The translations under genes were made by a program, and so were the position numbers. A DNA stretch of 52,664 nt, from assembly GCA_000435675.1 (NCBI GenBank), contig FR895127.1, positions 44,110 to 96,773 on the forward strand. Direction: 5' to 3'. Source of the DNA: Eggerthella sp. CAG:298 (lineage in GTDB: Bacteria; Actinomycetota; Coriobacteriia; Coriobacteriales; Eggerthellaceae). Below are positions 1 through 8,282 of this stretch, piece after piece (positions within the stretch are counted from its first letter, which is position 1; the number at the start of each line of letters is the position of its first letter). Under the pieces are notes generated by a model. It ran no database searches. It was not told the DNA's origin and saw nothing but the letters and a program-made list of their open reading frames with translations.

Positions 1-780
1 CCACTGATTGTCGAACCACACGGCTGAACCATACATGCGCAGGTTGATGAGGTAATCAAGATCTTCGCCGCGCGGGATCCACGGATCGAACGGTACGCGC
101 ATATAGGCTTGTTTGTGAAGGGACAAGCAACCACCGCACACATGATTCGAGCGCGAAAGGCGCGGACCCGACATGGCTTTGGTGATCCAGTTATTGAACG
201 CTGAACCCTGCTGCCAATAGTGGTTGTACCACTTGTTCTGGCTCATGGATAAGAAGCTGCCTTTGGCATTCAGGTAGTAGCCCGACTTCGCGAGAATAGG
301 GATCTCACGACGGGTAAGTTTCCCCAAACCATACATAGCTTTTATCAAGAACTCGGGGTCTTCCACCACTTCATCGTCATCGAGGAAAACAACGGAATCG
401 AAACCGAGGATGTTCGAGATTACCAACCCAAGGTTGCGCACTGCCGAATATCCGTGAACTCCGATCTTGTCGGCAGTGTCACCAAAGCCCAACTGCTCAA
501 GACGTTGCTGAACGATGGCAGCTTCGCTTTCGCTGATGACGAGCGTGTGCATCTGGGGGAAGTGATCGACGATTCCCTTCACCTTCTCAACTGCTTCGTT
601 ATGCGAAACAGTGATGATGATCTGGCCGAGGCCCTGTACTTTCTGCAGCGACTCCAAGCAACGCTCGAGCGTGCCGGGCGCATCAAGCGGAGTGGGATGA
701 TCGTAAATGCTCTCGGCAAGAGATTTATCACGATCGGCCGCAGCCTGATGAAACGTTGGGATGATGATCGCTGGGTTCAT
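1..780 (-). CDS. Glycosyltransferase, family 2-like (3' end outside window)
   Basis: The reading frame opens at ATG 780 and stays open to base 1, so only the first 260 residues are seen. The start is supported by an AGGGGAG ribosome site just upstream. The protein begins MNPAIIIPTFHQ, has a nucleotide-sugar-type N-terminus, and carries an acidic FLDDDE motif near residue 150, the usual metal/nucleotide-binding DxD of GT-A folds. A later segment (HVCGGCLSLHK, then WIPRGEDLDY) resembles the acceptor side of GT2 enzymes. It should transfer a sugar in the cytoplasm, probably for a surface glycan; the substrate cannot be told. It is the last visible gene of a leftward run after rsgA, separated by 112 bases that include three TGTAGCGC copies. 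Confidence 0.72.
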   Translation of the reverse strand, partial: MNPAIIIPTFHQAAADRDKSLAESIYDHPTPLDAPGTLERCLESLQKVQGLGQIIITVSHNEAVEKVKGIVDHFPQMHTLVISESEAAIVQQRLEQLGFGDTADKIGVHGYSAVRNLGLVISNILGFDSVVFLDDDEVVEDPEFLIKAMYGLGKLTRREIPILAKSGYYLNAKGSFLSMSQNKWYNHYWQQGSAFNNWITKAMSGPRLSRSNHVCGGCLSLHKQAYMRVPFDPWIPRGEDLDYLINLRMYGSAVWFDNQW

Positions 781-796
781 GAAGCTCCCCTTCAAA

Positions 797-827
797 TGTA
801 GCGCCTCTATTGTAGCGCATGTAGCGC
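797..827. repeat. Three TGTAGCGC copies upstream of the glycosyltransferase
   Basis: TGTAGCGC occurs at 797-804, 811-818 and 820-827. On the minus strand this reads GCGCTACA three times, and the middle copy forms TACAAT, a possible -10 box for the glycosyltransferase. I see no matching -35, so a promoter or operator role is only suggested. Confidence 0.4.
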
Positions 828-892
828 TTTGCCGTACGAATCACCTACACGCGAGACGTATGCAAGACGCCCAAAATGGATCGACGCGTTGT

Positions 893-1891
893 TCATTTCG
901 CACTGCGATGACGCGGATGACCACGTCGTTCGCGGATGCGTGCAGCTTCAATGCGCTTTGCGGCTACTTCGTCGTTTTCCTGTTTCAGGCGCAAATAGGA
1001 ATCGAGGCGCATTTGTGAGAGCGAACCTTCTTCAACAGCCTCTCGCACCGCGCACCCTTGTTCTTTCGTGTGCGAACAATCACGGAACTTGCACTGCTGC
1101 GCGAGGTCTTCTATCTCACTGAAGGCAGCCTTTATGCCCGCTTCCGCATCCCACAGTCCTAAGCCACGGACCCCTGGCATGTCGACCACGAAGCCCCCTT
1201 TGGGAAGTGCGATGATTTCACGTGAAACAGTAGTGTGCCTGCCCTTGCCATCCGATTCTCGCACGGGCGTGGTGGCTTGAATGTCTTGCCCCACCAGCAA
1301 GTTCACCAAGCTCGATTTGCCAACACCGCTTCGTCCGATCAAGACCGCTGTCTTGTTGCCCTCTGCGATAAAGCTCCCCACTTGCTCGATAGAAGCAGGA
1401 TCGTCCTGGCTCACCACGAACACCGCATCATGCCCTACGAGGCTTCGCACCTTGTCGATCGTTTCGTGAACTTCGGCGCTTTCGCCAATCAGATCCGCCT
1501 TGGTCAACACGACAGCCACCGTCGCGCCCGTTTCATGAGCCAACACCAATTCGCGTTCAAGTCGCTTGAAATTCACCTCTTCGGCTGGTTGCGCGATGAG
1601 CACTAGATCGAAATTGGATGCGAGCGTTTGCGGCAGCGCTCGTTCGGTCGGATCTTTACGCACGAACTTCGTCGTACGCGGATAGATCGCCTCGATGATT
1701 CCCTTTTCGTGCCCTGCGGGAAGATGGACTTCCACACGATCCCCGATCACGGCGCGATCGGTCTTGCGCTTCACCAAGCTGGTAGCGTGCTCGCAGCGGA
1801 TCATTCGCCCATCGGAAAGCGAGACGAGCGGATAGCCGCGATCGAGCTTGATCACGGCCCCCTCGTACCTATCACGTCCGTTTGGTTGCAT
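893..1891 (-). CDS. rsgA: Ribosome small-subunit biogenesis GTPase RsgA
   Basis: RsgA is a circularly permuted GTPase that acts late in 30S ribosome maturation. The motifs appear in the permuted order: G4 as LTKAD, then G1 GRSGVGKSS, a GRHTT switch, then G3 DMPG. The C-terminus has the zinc-binding cluster CKFRDCSHTKEQGC. The N-terminal part is the OB-fold region. I choose ATG 1891 (MQPNGRDRY, 332 residues) because it has GGAGA upstream and leaves a 5-base gap to the preceding gene; the longer frame to 1975 overlaps that gene. A parS-like sequence with two mismatches lies inside at 1214-1229, where the protein reads VSRE. Confidence 0.93.
   Translation of the reverse strand: MQPNGRDRYEGAVIKLDRGYPLVSLSDGRMIRCEHATSLVKRKTDRAVIGDRVEVHLPAGHEKGIIEAIYPRTTKFVRKDPTERALPQTLASNFDLVLIAQPAEEVNFKRLERELVLAHETGATVAVVLTKADLIGESAEVHETIDKVRSLVGHDAVFVVSQDDPASIEQVGSFIAEGNKTAVLIGRSGVGKSSLVNLLVGQDIQATTPVRESDGKGRHTTVSREIIALPKGGFVVDMPGVRGLGLWDAEAGIKAAFSEIEDLAQQCKFRDCSHTKEQGCAVREAVEEGSLSQMRLDSYLRLKQENDEVAAKRIEAARIRERRGHPRHRSAK
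1214..1229. promoter_or_regulatory. parS-like site inside rsgA (14/16)
   Basis: GATTTCACGTGAAACA matches the parS consensus TGTTTCACGTGAAACA at 14 of 16 positions, with an intact CACGTG core. It lies within rsgA, about 23 kb from the origin gap, and is the most distant and weakest of the set in this window. Confidence 0.35.
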
Positions 1892-1896
1892 GCCGG

Positions 1897-2616
1897 TTAT
1901 TTTCTCCGTTCGCGCAAGAAAGAGTAGGTGAACAAGCTCAGCACGCCAAGGCCGACCGCCAAACAGGAAGTCCAAAGCACCGCATCATTGACTGGATGCT
2001 TGCGCGGCGATCCTTGCTTGACCACGGTCACTTCTTTTGCGTGGATGTCAGAAAGGCCCTGGTGTTCGGAGCAACTCAAGTAGAAGGTGCCTCGCACTTG
2101 AAGGATCGTGCCGTCTGTGTTGTAGTTGCCGTAATTCTCGATGAGCTTTGCTTGCTCGTTGGTCATGAGGACCGAAACGAGCGAATAATCATCGGCTTTC
2201 GTGCTCTGCAGCGTGATCCAACAGAGGTCAGGATCGAGCTCATCGTTGATATGGTCGCCCACCACTTCACCCGTCACTTGCACGGTTTGGGTGTCATGAA
2301 AAGACTCGGCACCAGCAAGATCGGCGATATCAGTGTTGTAGAGAAACGAACTGTCAGGCATTTGGTTAACGTTGACGATGTTGCCGTTCGTGTCGACCGA
2401 TTGTGTGGCAGATTCCTCTTCGTCAGCCCACGCCGGAAAAGCGACTGCGAACGAGAGCACCAAACAACACGCAAGTGCTACCAACAAAAGGATAGGTTGC
2501 TTCACGCCAAAGACCTGGGCAGATCCTTGTTGCCCACAGCGTGCAACAGCACGCTCCTTCGCCGAAGTGCACAGGGTCTTCGCTCTCTTTTCGTTCTGTG
2601 TGTTGCGCCGTATCAC
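1897..2616 (-). CDS. Membrane-anchored OB-fold-like protein, function unknown
   Basis: I do not recognise a named family. A hydrophobic segment (ILLLVALACCLVLSFAVAF) ends in PAWA-DEE, a typical signal-peptidase site. A domain of about 120 residues follows with alternating strands (VQVTGEVVGD, CWITLQS, ILQVRGTF), like a nucleic-acid-free OB fold, then one C-terminal membrane helix and a basic tail RERRK. It is thus likely exposed outside the cell and anchored at its C-terminus. GTG 2616 has AGGTG six bases upstream, overlapping the trkH stop, which suggests translational coupling. GTG 2625, or GTG 2505 directly before the signal peptide, are alternatives. It sits between trkH and rsgA in one leftward run. 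Confidence 0.6.
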   Translation of the reverse strand: MIRRNTQNEKRAKTLCTSAKERAVARCGQQGSAQVFGVKQPILLLVALACCLVLSFAVAFPAWADEEESATQSVDTNGNIVNVNQMPDSSFLYNTDIADLAGAESFHDTQTVQVTGEVVGDHINDELDPDLCWITLQSTKADDYSLVSVLMTNEQAKLIENYGNYNTDGTILQVRGTFYLSCSEHQGLSDIHAKEVTVVKQGSPRKHPVNDAVLWTSCLAVGLGVLSLFTYSFLRERRK

Positions 2617-2625
2617 GTGCTTCAC

Positions 2626-4146
2626 CTATCGATCTCGTTTTGGTTTGCGAACGGGTAAGAGCGAAGCAACGATCTTGACGACGAGCGCAATGAGCGTGAT
2701 GAATTCAAGACGACCTGCCCACATCTCAAGGATATAGATGAGTTCGAGCGTTTTCGGCATGCCTTGCGTCGTGATGCCGAACGACAAACCACCATTGGAA
2801 GCCATTGCCACGCTTTCCGCGATCGATGCGGTCGCATCATACCCATGCGCGATGCCAACGAGCGCGCCCACAACATAGGTGACCACGAAAAGCGTTGATA
2901 CCGTCATGGCCGCTCGTGCGATCTCATTATTGAGCACCTGCTTGCCAATGTGGTGATAGACCACCGACACGCGGGCGGAATCAGGCGAAGTGGCTTCCTT
3001 GATCGAAGAGACGATCGACTTCACTGTAAGACCGATGCGCGAGAGCTTCATACCACCAGCAGTACTTCCGCTCGAACCGCCAACCGCCATCAGGATCGCC
3101 AGGATCAGGATCGCACCCGAGGAGAATACGGTCAGAACCTGGTTGGTCGTCACGACCGAGAAGCCTGTCGTACTTGAAGCAGAGATGAGCATGAATACAC
3201 CACGACGGATCATCGTAAGCAGATCGGAAAAGAGCGGCGTAGTGGAGAGGGTCGCAATGAAGATGATGCACATGAACACGAGCCAGAAGAATCCAGTTCG
3301 AATCTCGAAATCCTTGAAGAAGAGATCAGTCTTCCCACGAAGCACCGCAACGAACAACCCGAAATTGATCATGCCGAGCAGCATCAAGAGCATACAGGCG
3401 ATCTCAAGGAAATAGGAATGGTAATACATGATGGACTGGCTGGTGGGCGTGAAGCCTGCGGTCATGAAGCCTGAGATGGAGATCCATAGTCCATGGAAGA
3501 ATGCACGCACCGGTTCCATACCTGCAACGAAGCAGAACAGCATGAGCAAGACCGTTGCTATACCGATCACCGCCAGCGAGATCTTACTGATCAGGCGCGT
3601 GGTGGTGATGACATTGGGGACCACATGCTCGCTGCGACCTTCCGAAGAATACAACCCCGACGTTGATGAAGAAAGAAGGCCGAGCGAAAGCGCGATAACG
3701 ATAAGACCCATACCACCGAGGAAGTGCATGATAAAACGCCACATGTTATCTGCGTAGGAAAGGTGCTCAAGATCCATGATCAGTGCGGCACCTGTGGTAG
3801 TGAGACCAGAAACGCTATCGAAGAGCGCATCGAGATAGCTCGCGAAGTGGCCCGACATCGCCAACGGAACCGACGCGATGAACGCGAGGAACATCCATGC
3901 GAAGCCGGTCAGCGCCATCGCTTGTTGGCGGGTAAGACGGCCAGGATCGACCTTGGCCATACGCAGCAACGAACCGATGGTAAGAGAGATGCCCGCGGCA
4001 AGGAAATAGCGGGTTGCCGGTTCCCACTCCTGAAACACCAATGCGGTGATGAGCGGAATGAGCAAGGCAACTGTGAACAGCGAGGTGAGCGTCCCCAGAT
4101 AATGAGCGATGATGCGAATGTCTTCGAAGGTAAATCGGGTCCACAT
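2626..4146 (-). CDS. trkH: TrkH-family potassium uptake channel subunit
   Basis: This integral membrane protein forms the K+ pore of Trk/Ktr systems. Four pore-loop repeats can be seen by their selectivity-filter glycines: GLTTTGA, FMTAGF, SSTTGF and SNGGL. Many hydrophobic helices cover the 506 residues, the normal length for TrkH. ATG 4146 (MWTRFTFEDIRII) is preferred; the frame continues upstream to 4260 but that stretch is cysteine-rich, not TrkH-like, and overlaps the small gene at 4161. No TrkA-type NAD-binding partner is encoded in the window, so the regulatory subunit must be elsewhere. Its stop abuts the next gene. Confidence 0.93.
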   Translation of the reverse strand: MWTRFTFEDIRIIAHYLGTLTSLFTVALLIPLITALVFQEWEPATRYFLAAGISLTIGSLLRMAKVDPGRLTRQQAMALTGFAWMFLAFIASVPLAMSGHFASYLDALFDSVSGLTTTGAALIMDLEHLSYADNMWRFIMHFLGGMGLIVIALSLGLLSSSTSGLYSSEGRSEHVVPNVITTTRLISKISLAVIGIATVLLMLFCFVAGMEPVRAFFHGLWISISGFMTAGFTPTSQSIMYYHSYFLEIACMLLMLLGMINFGLFVAVLRGKTDLFFKDFEIRTGFFWLVFMCIIFIATLSTTPLFSDLLTMIRRGVFMLISASSTTGFSVVTTNQVLTVFSSGAILILAILMAVGGSSGSTAGGMKLSRIGLTVKSIVSSIKEATSPDSARVSVVYHHIGKQVLNNEIARAAMTVSTLFVVTYVVGALVGIAHGYDATASIAESVAMASNGGLSFGITTQGMPKTLELIYILEMWAGRLEFITLIALVVKIVASLLPVRKPKRDR

Positions 4147-4160
4147 CTTGGCGTCCGCCC

Positions 4161-4304
4161 TTAAGCCAGCACCGACGAAAACGCGCGCACGATAATGGTG
4201 ATGAGATACAGAACAACGATGAACCCGACAACACTTGCAACAACAGCACCGATGCTGCAAATCTGTTCTTCGAGGTGTTCTTTTAGATTGACCTGTTTTC
4301 TCAT
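4161..4304 (-). CDS. 47-residue single-span membrane peptide upstream of trkH
   Basis: ATG 4304 opens a 47-residue frame ending in TAA at 4161-4163, 14 bases before trkH. The N-terminal half is polar and charged (MRKQVNLKEHLEEQICS). One hydrophobic helix follows (VVASVVGFIVVLYLITIIV) and then a short tail. The layout is that of a small accessory subunit of a transporter, and the tight spacing suggests it is co-transcribed with trkH. The ribosome site is weak, so the start and even coding status are uncertain. No family recognised. Confidence 0.5.
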   Translation of the reverse strand: MRKQVNLKEHLEEQICSIGAVVASVVGFIVVLYLITIIVRAFSSVLA

Positions 4305-4367
4305 GCGTTCATTCTAGTACATTTGCTGCTTTGCGCCGCTACGATGTTCGCACGTGCACACGGGAGC

Positions 4368-5687
4368 TTATCGAAGGGCAGCGAGGCTCATCATAGAGAA
4401 ACGGAACGCAAGTTCTGCACGGGGAAAGTTGTCCTTGAAGCGCGCAACGATGCGTTCGTAAACCATGCGTGCGTTTTCGGCGCTCGCCCCGGGCAGCAAC
4501 ACCAAGAATTGATTCGATCCCACTTTGGTAAATGGATCGCTCGCACGAAGCGTCGCGGAAAGTACTTGCGCGACCCGTTTGGCGTTGATGATGCGGCGTG
4601 CCGTTTTGGTCGAAGGATTGCTGAACGAGATCGCTATGATGTGCGAGTCTTCCCCGCTGCGCTCCATCTCGCGCAAACGCAAAAGCGCGATCTCGCGAAA
4701 GACAGCGTTGCTACACGCGAATGCCCCTTCATCATCATTGCTTTCGAAAAGGAACGTGCGGATGCCTTGCTCGTTCATGCTCTGCCCATAGAGTTCTTGA
4801 AGAGCGATCTCTCGCTGAGTCTCAAGCTCGGCACTCGGTTGAATATCGTAAGTTTGAGAAAGATAGCTGGCGATTGTTTGGTATTGTTCGAGCGCGGCAG
4901 TCGGGTTGGCATCAGCAAGATAAGCTTGCATGAGCAACAGACTGAATTCTTCTGCGGCAGGATCGAGAACGCACACCTGAAGACAAAGAGCCTGTGCTTC
5001 TTTTAATCGTCCCGCTCCTATAAGGGCAACGATGGTTGTCTTACATAAACGTTTATAGAGCGTGCGATAATAAACTGCTAGATTCGCGCACCAAGTAATG
5101 TCGGTGGCATCGTCTAGAAAATCGCCCGTGTAAAGCTTACAAGTTTCAAGAGCGAGATCGATTCCTTCAGTATCTTCAGCAGAAAGAAAGTCTCCGATGC
5201 GACGCACATTGGCCTCGAAGATCTCTGTATCGAGAAGAGTCGAACGTTCGGGAGCCCAATAATAAAGGCCGTCGGTATGCTTGATCAGATCGCGCGCGTC
5301 ATCGAAATTGGCTTCGCTGAAGAGCGCGCGTGCACGTGAAACATTGTTCTGCAGAGTGGATGCGGGATTGTTGCTCGTGACTTCTGGCCAGAGAAGGTCG
5401 ATGAGTTCTTGCGGTGAAACACCATGATCACGATTGACGATAAGGTAAGCCACCAGAAGCCAAAGGCGATGGGCGCGCCCCGAAAGACTCGCGGTGATCT
5501 CTGCCACTGATTCGACCGAAGTGAACGTGTCGATGCGAGCAAGAGCGATTTCGGCGGTGGACGCATTGCCTGATGCTGTCGTTATATCGCGCATCGCCTT
5601 CGCCGGAATTTGTGAGATCGAGAACGAGCCGAACATTTTGATGCAAAGCACATCATTGGTCTTTCGTTTTTTCGGATGTGCAGCCAT
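4368..5687 (-). CDS. BTAD-domain transcriptional regulator with degenerate GGDEF-like C-terminus
   Basis: The N-terminus (about residues 15-135) looks like the winged-helix domain of SARP/BTAD regulators (LWLLVAYLIVNRDHGVSPQE, then LLWP). The middle (about 160-310) is the helical BTAD repeat domain, with TPR-like pairs such as GRLKEAQALCLQVCVLDP and AALEQYQTIASYL. The last 110 residues resemble a nucleotide-cyclase (GGDEF) fold: FTKVGSNQFLVLLPG occupies the place of the GGDEF hairpin, but reads GSNQF, so it should not make cyclic-di-GMP. No ATPase domain is present. It is likely a cytoplasmic DNA-binding regulator with a sensory C-terminus; its target is unknown. GAGAG lies before ATG 5687. 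Confidence 0.7.
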   Translation of the reverse strand: MAAHPKKRKTNDVLCIKMFGSFSISQIPAKAMRDITTASGNASTAEIALARIDTFTSVESVAEITASLSGRAHRLWLLVAYLIVNRDHGVSPQELIDLLWPEVTSNNPASTLQNNVSRARALFSEANFDDARDLIKHTDGLYYWAPERSTLLDTEIFEANVRRIGDFLSAEDTEGIDLALETCKLYTGDFLDDATDITWCANLAVYYRTLYKRLCKTTIVALIGAGRLKEAQALCLQVCVLDPAAEEFSLLLMQAYLADANPTAALEQYQTIASYLSQTYDIQPSAELETQREIALQELYGQSMNEQGIRTFLFESNDDEGAFACSNAVFREIALLRLREMERSGEDSHIIAISFSNPSTKTARRIINAKRVAQVLSATLRASDPFTKVGSNQFLVLLPGASAENARMVYERIVARFKDNFPRAELAFRFSMMSLAALR

Positions 5688-6931
5688 CGTGTCTCTCTTA
5701 CAGCATAGGTATCAGGTGCCCATCATTTTAATACTTTCAGAAGAGCACCCTTGCTCGTTTCGATCACTTTGTTTTTGAAACTCCAAAATACTTCGCCGTC
5801 TTTCTCGGGAACGCCTTCTGTTGTTGATCGGTCCTTCGCTCTTTTGGAGCGTTCTTAGTTGTTGAATGGCGCTCGGTTCGCTCGAGGTCTTGTCTCACAG
5901 GATTTTCGAAACGAAATGCGTGACACAGTTCTTGAAAGCCGATATTTCAAAAGTGCGCGATCGTCGTGCAACAGCGCAGGGACAAGAACGATCCACATTC
6001 GATCACTGTCCCCGCGTCAATGGTTCTCCCCTTAAATCTGTTCCACGCAGATTTGCCCGTTGTATGACCTTGCAAAAAGTGAGTACGCAGCATCAAATCT
6101 TCGTCACTGTTTTTCAAGGCGATCGAATTGTCTCCGAGAGTTTCAACAACGAAAGATCATGATAGCTAGCATCCTATTCCGAAAGTGAAGTGCTTTGATA
6201 GCAACCTCTGATTTTGGTGCTAGCTCCTTTTCCCGAAGTTATTAACAGAGTGATTTGCAAGAGAAGGAGCGGAACTCTTGCAGGATGATGATCCTTTGCT
6301 CAAGAGAGCTCCGCGTTAGCTTTTGTCCTTGAAATACTGTCTTGTGTTCATATTCTTACCGTGTGCTGTCTGTATACGTATGCTTTGATTTAGAGCTTTT
6401 CCGTACCACATGACCTATTCTATCCTTTTCTCTCTACAGGTTCTTATTGTGTTCTCTTTCTCATGGTTCACTGCTTTGGTTTCACACGATCACACATGAG
6501 TTTTCATCGGTGAACACGCTGTGCTACAAGTGTGTTCTGCCTGTTTAAGGGCATAGTTTCCAGAGCAAAGGCACTCCCTACCCTTTTGGCGCTTCCTACT
6601 TCTGTAAGCCTTTGGTTCGCACAAGATAACCGCTGCGAAAGCTTCAACGCAGGTTACTCAAGCTACGCAACAACCTCTTCGATACGTTAACAAAACGAAG
6701 AAGAGCGTGGTTCTCTGGTGTCTATAACAGCCACATCCAGAACGGGACACAAGCGAGTAAACCAACAATAAGAGATGCTCGAATGCCCGTTAACCCGAAC
6801 GCCAAGACGTGAACTGAGCTACAGAACGTACTCCCTGAGAAAGAAGAGCCGCCTCTCAGGAGAAGCGTTCGAGCGTCGATTCGCCGCTGAAGAACATCGA
6901 TTCATGGTTGCAGAAAACCATGCCCCCAAGA
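5688..6931. other. Gene-free 1.24-kb stretch with several hairpins
   Basis: No frame here has the codon pattern or motif of a real protein; the longest open frames are short and unlike any family I know. The stretch is rich in foldbacks: a nested one at 6266-6312 (GGAGC/GCTCC, CTCTTG/CAAGAG, AGGAT/ATCCT), one at 6628-6655 (AACC..TGCG / CGCAGGTT), one at 6831-6862 (CTCCcTGAGA / TCTCAGGAG) and CATGGTT/AACCATG at 6904-6922. I saw none of the conserved cores of tmRNA, RNase P RNA or SRP RNA. It may hold an unrecognised structured RNA or decayed sequence. Confidence 0.5.
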
Positions 6932-6957
6932 AACAAAAAGGCTCCCCGAAGGGAGCC
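6932..6957 (-). terminator. Intrinsic terminator after tRNA-Ser(CGA)
   Basis: On the minus strand GGCTCCC-TTCG-GGGAGCC forms a perfect 7-bp stem with a TTCG loop, followed by TTTTTG. It lies just downstream of the tRNA-Ser(CGA) gene. Confidence 0.85.
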
Positions 6958-6966
6958 CGCATCAAC

Positions 6967-7059
6967 TGGCGGAAGGGGAGGGATTTGAACCCTCGTTACC
7001 TCGATTAGAGGCAAAACGGTTTTCGAGACCGCCGCATTCAGCCGCTCTGCCACCCTTCC
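6967..7059 (-). tRNA. tRNA-Ser(CGA)
   Basis: A 93-base class II tRNA with acceptor stem GGAAGGG/CCCTTCC and encoded CCA. The anticodon loop CTCGAAA between CGG(T)/(A)CCG arms gives anticodon CGA. There is a long variable arm (CCTCTAATCGAGG region) and the T loop GGTTCAAATCC. It decodes UCG. Confidence 0.95.
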
Positions 7060-7108
7060 AAGTTCCGCTTCTCACAACTAAATGCGTCGCGGAGTTTGTC
7101 AAAAGAAA

Positions 7109-7203
7109 ACGCTCTCGCGAGCGCTTCTGGTAAAGACTTCGGTGCTCGATTTGGACTAACCCACTCGAGCTACCGTGTCTTAGCAACACGCCAGAAGGCG
7201 TGG
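7109..7203 (-). terminator. Possible terminator(s) after tRNA-Ser(GGA)
   Basis: Two short hairpins lie between the two tRNA-Ser genes. CACGCC-TTCT-GGCGTG at 7188-7203 lacks a strong T run. CGCTC-GCGA-GAGCG at 7110-7123 is followed on the minus strand by TTTTCTTTTG and is the better candidate. Confidence 0.45.
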
Positions 7204-7210
7204 GATTCAC

Positions 7211-7303
7211 TGGCGGAGAGATGGGGATTCGAACCCCAGATACGCTTTTGGCGTATACACGATTTCCAATCGTGCTCCTTAAGCCAGACTCGGACATCTC
7301 TCC
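7211..7303 (-). tRNA. tRNA-Ser(GGA)
   Basis: A 93-base class II tRNA with acceptor stem GGAGAGA/TCTCTCC and encoded CCA. The anticodon stem CACGA/TCGTG encloses TTGGAAA, giving anticodon GGA. A long variable arm (TACGCC...GCGTA) and T loop GGTTCGAATCC are present. It decodes UCC and UCU and precedes tRNA-Ser(CGA) on the same strand. Confidence 0.95.
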
Positions 7304-7357
7304 AGCTTCTCCGTGTAAAACAAGTTTTGCACGTGCGATGATAGATTATATACCAGT

Positions 7358-8161
7358 TTAATATTCACTCACAAGGGAAAAATAGCCATCTTGCTCAATA
7401 ATCCGCAAAGGCACATTGAACAACTCCGACATACGCGCACTCGTAAGAAGCTCTTCCTTTTTGCCATCATCGAAGAGCTTACCTTCTTTGATCATGACAA
7501 CGCGCTCGATTTCGGGGATGATGTCCTCGGGATAATGCGTCACTAAGATGATCGACTTTCCTCGCTCAACCAAATCGCGCATCGACTTTCTTACATAGTA
7601 CATGCCTTCTGGATCAAGACCAGTCGTCGGCTCATCAAAAACAAGAACTTCCGGATCATGGATGAGTGCGCGAGCCAAAAGGATGCGGCGCGCCTGGCCG
7701 GTCGAAAGCGTCTTGATATCACGCTCGGCAAGATCTGCCACGCCAAGCATTTCCAATATCTCCATCACCCGTTGTTGCGATTCAGGAGTCACGCGATACA
7801 TCTGAGGAACACCGAGCGTGCCGAAAAGACCGCCAGCAACGATGTCCTTCGCAGGAAGATGAACCGTGATCTGATCCTGCATCGTCGAGGAAACAACACC
7901 GAGCACTTTCTTCGTTTCTTGAAGAGTGGTGCGGTCATTTCCGCGGAAGAGCACGGGAGGGTTGTCGCGATAGAGCGGAAAATCCTCGCGCGTGATAAGG
8001 CGAATGAACGTAGACTTTCCTGCGCCATTAGGACCGAGCAAGGCGATGTTCTCACCAGAGTGCAATACAAAGGAGTCGACCTCTAAGATATTCTTTCCGT
8101 CCCGACGCACGATCGCATCAGTAAGTTGAATGAGTGGTGCTTCGTTCTTCACGTCTGTCAT
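7358..8161 (-). CDS. ABC-type ATPase, YlmA/ModF-like
   Basis: A single ABC nucleotide-binding domain of 267 residues: Walker A GPNGAGKST at about 43-51, signature LSTGQARR, Walker B VLVFDEPTTGLD and the switch histidine in LVTHYPEDI. ATG 8161 (MTDVKNEAP) is chosen because AGGAGGT lies eight bases upstream; the in-frame ATG 24 bases earlier lies 5' of that site. No permease gene is adjacent, which fits the stand-alone YlmA/ModF-type ATPases whose substrate is not settled. A terminator separates it from the gene upstream. Confidence 0.85.
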   Translation of the reverse strand: MTDVKNEAPLIQLTDAIVRRDGKNILEVDSFVLHSGENIALLGPNGAGKSTFIRLITREDFPLYRDNPPVLFRGNDRTTLQETKKVLGVVSSTMQDQITVHLPAKDIVAGGLFGTLGVPQMYRVTPESQQRVMEILEMLGVADLAERDIKTLSTGQARRILLARALIHDPEVLVFDEPTTGLDPEGMYYVRKSMRDLVERGKSIILVTHYPEDIIPEIERVVMIKEGKLFDDGKKEELLTSARMSELFNVPLRIIEQDGYFSLVSEY

Positions 8162-8222
8162 GCTTGCATACCTCCTGTTCTTCACAATCGCTCTCCATGA
8201 TAAGCCTACTTTGCCAAAACAA

Positions 8223-8249
8223 AAGAGCGGGGACCATGCCTCCGCTCTT
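8223..8249 (-). terminator. Intrinsic terminator after the parvulin lipoprotein gene
   Basis: Minus-strand stem AAGAGCGG/CCGCTCTT with an 11-base loop, followed by TTGTTTTGG. It lies between the foldase gene and the ABC ATPase gene, so the two are probably separate transcription units. Confidence 0.75.
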
Positions 8250-8282
8250 ACTGTAGCTTTAGTCGGTATCGATCGACTTTGA

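Noticed and set aside
1882..2658. A 258-codon open frame on the plus strand.
   Set aside because: It is antisense to the OB-fold-like gene and the ends of rsgA and trkH; composition and motifs favour the minus strand.
5866..6162. A 98-codon open frame in the long gene-free stretch.
   Set aside because: No ribosome site, no family resemblance and Arg/Ser/Val-heavy shadow-like composition.
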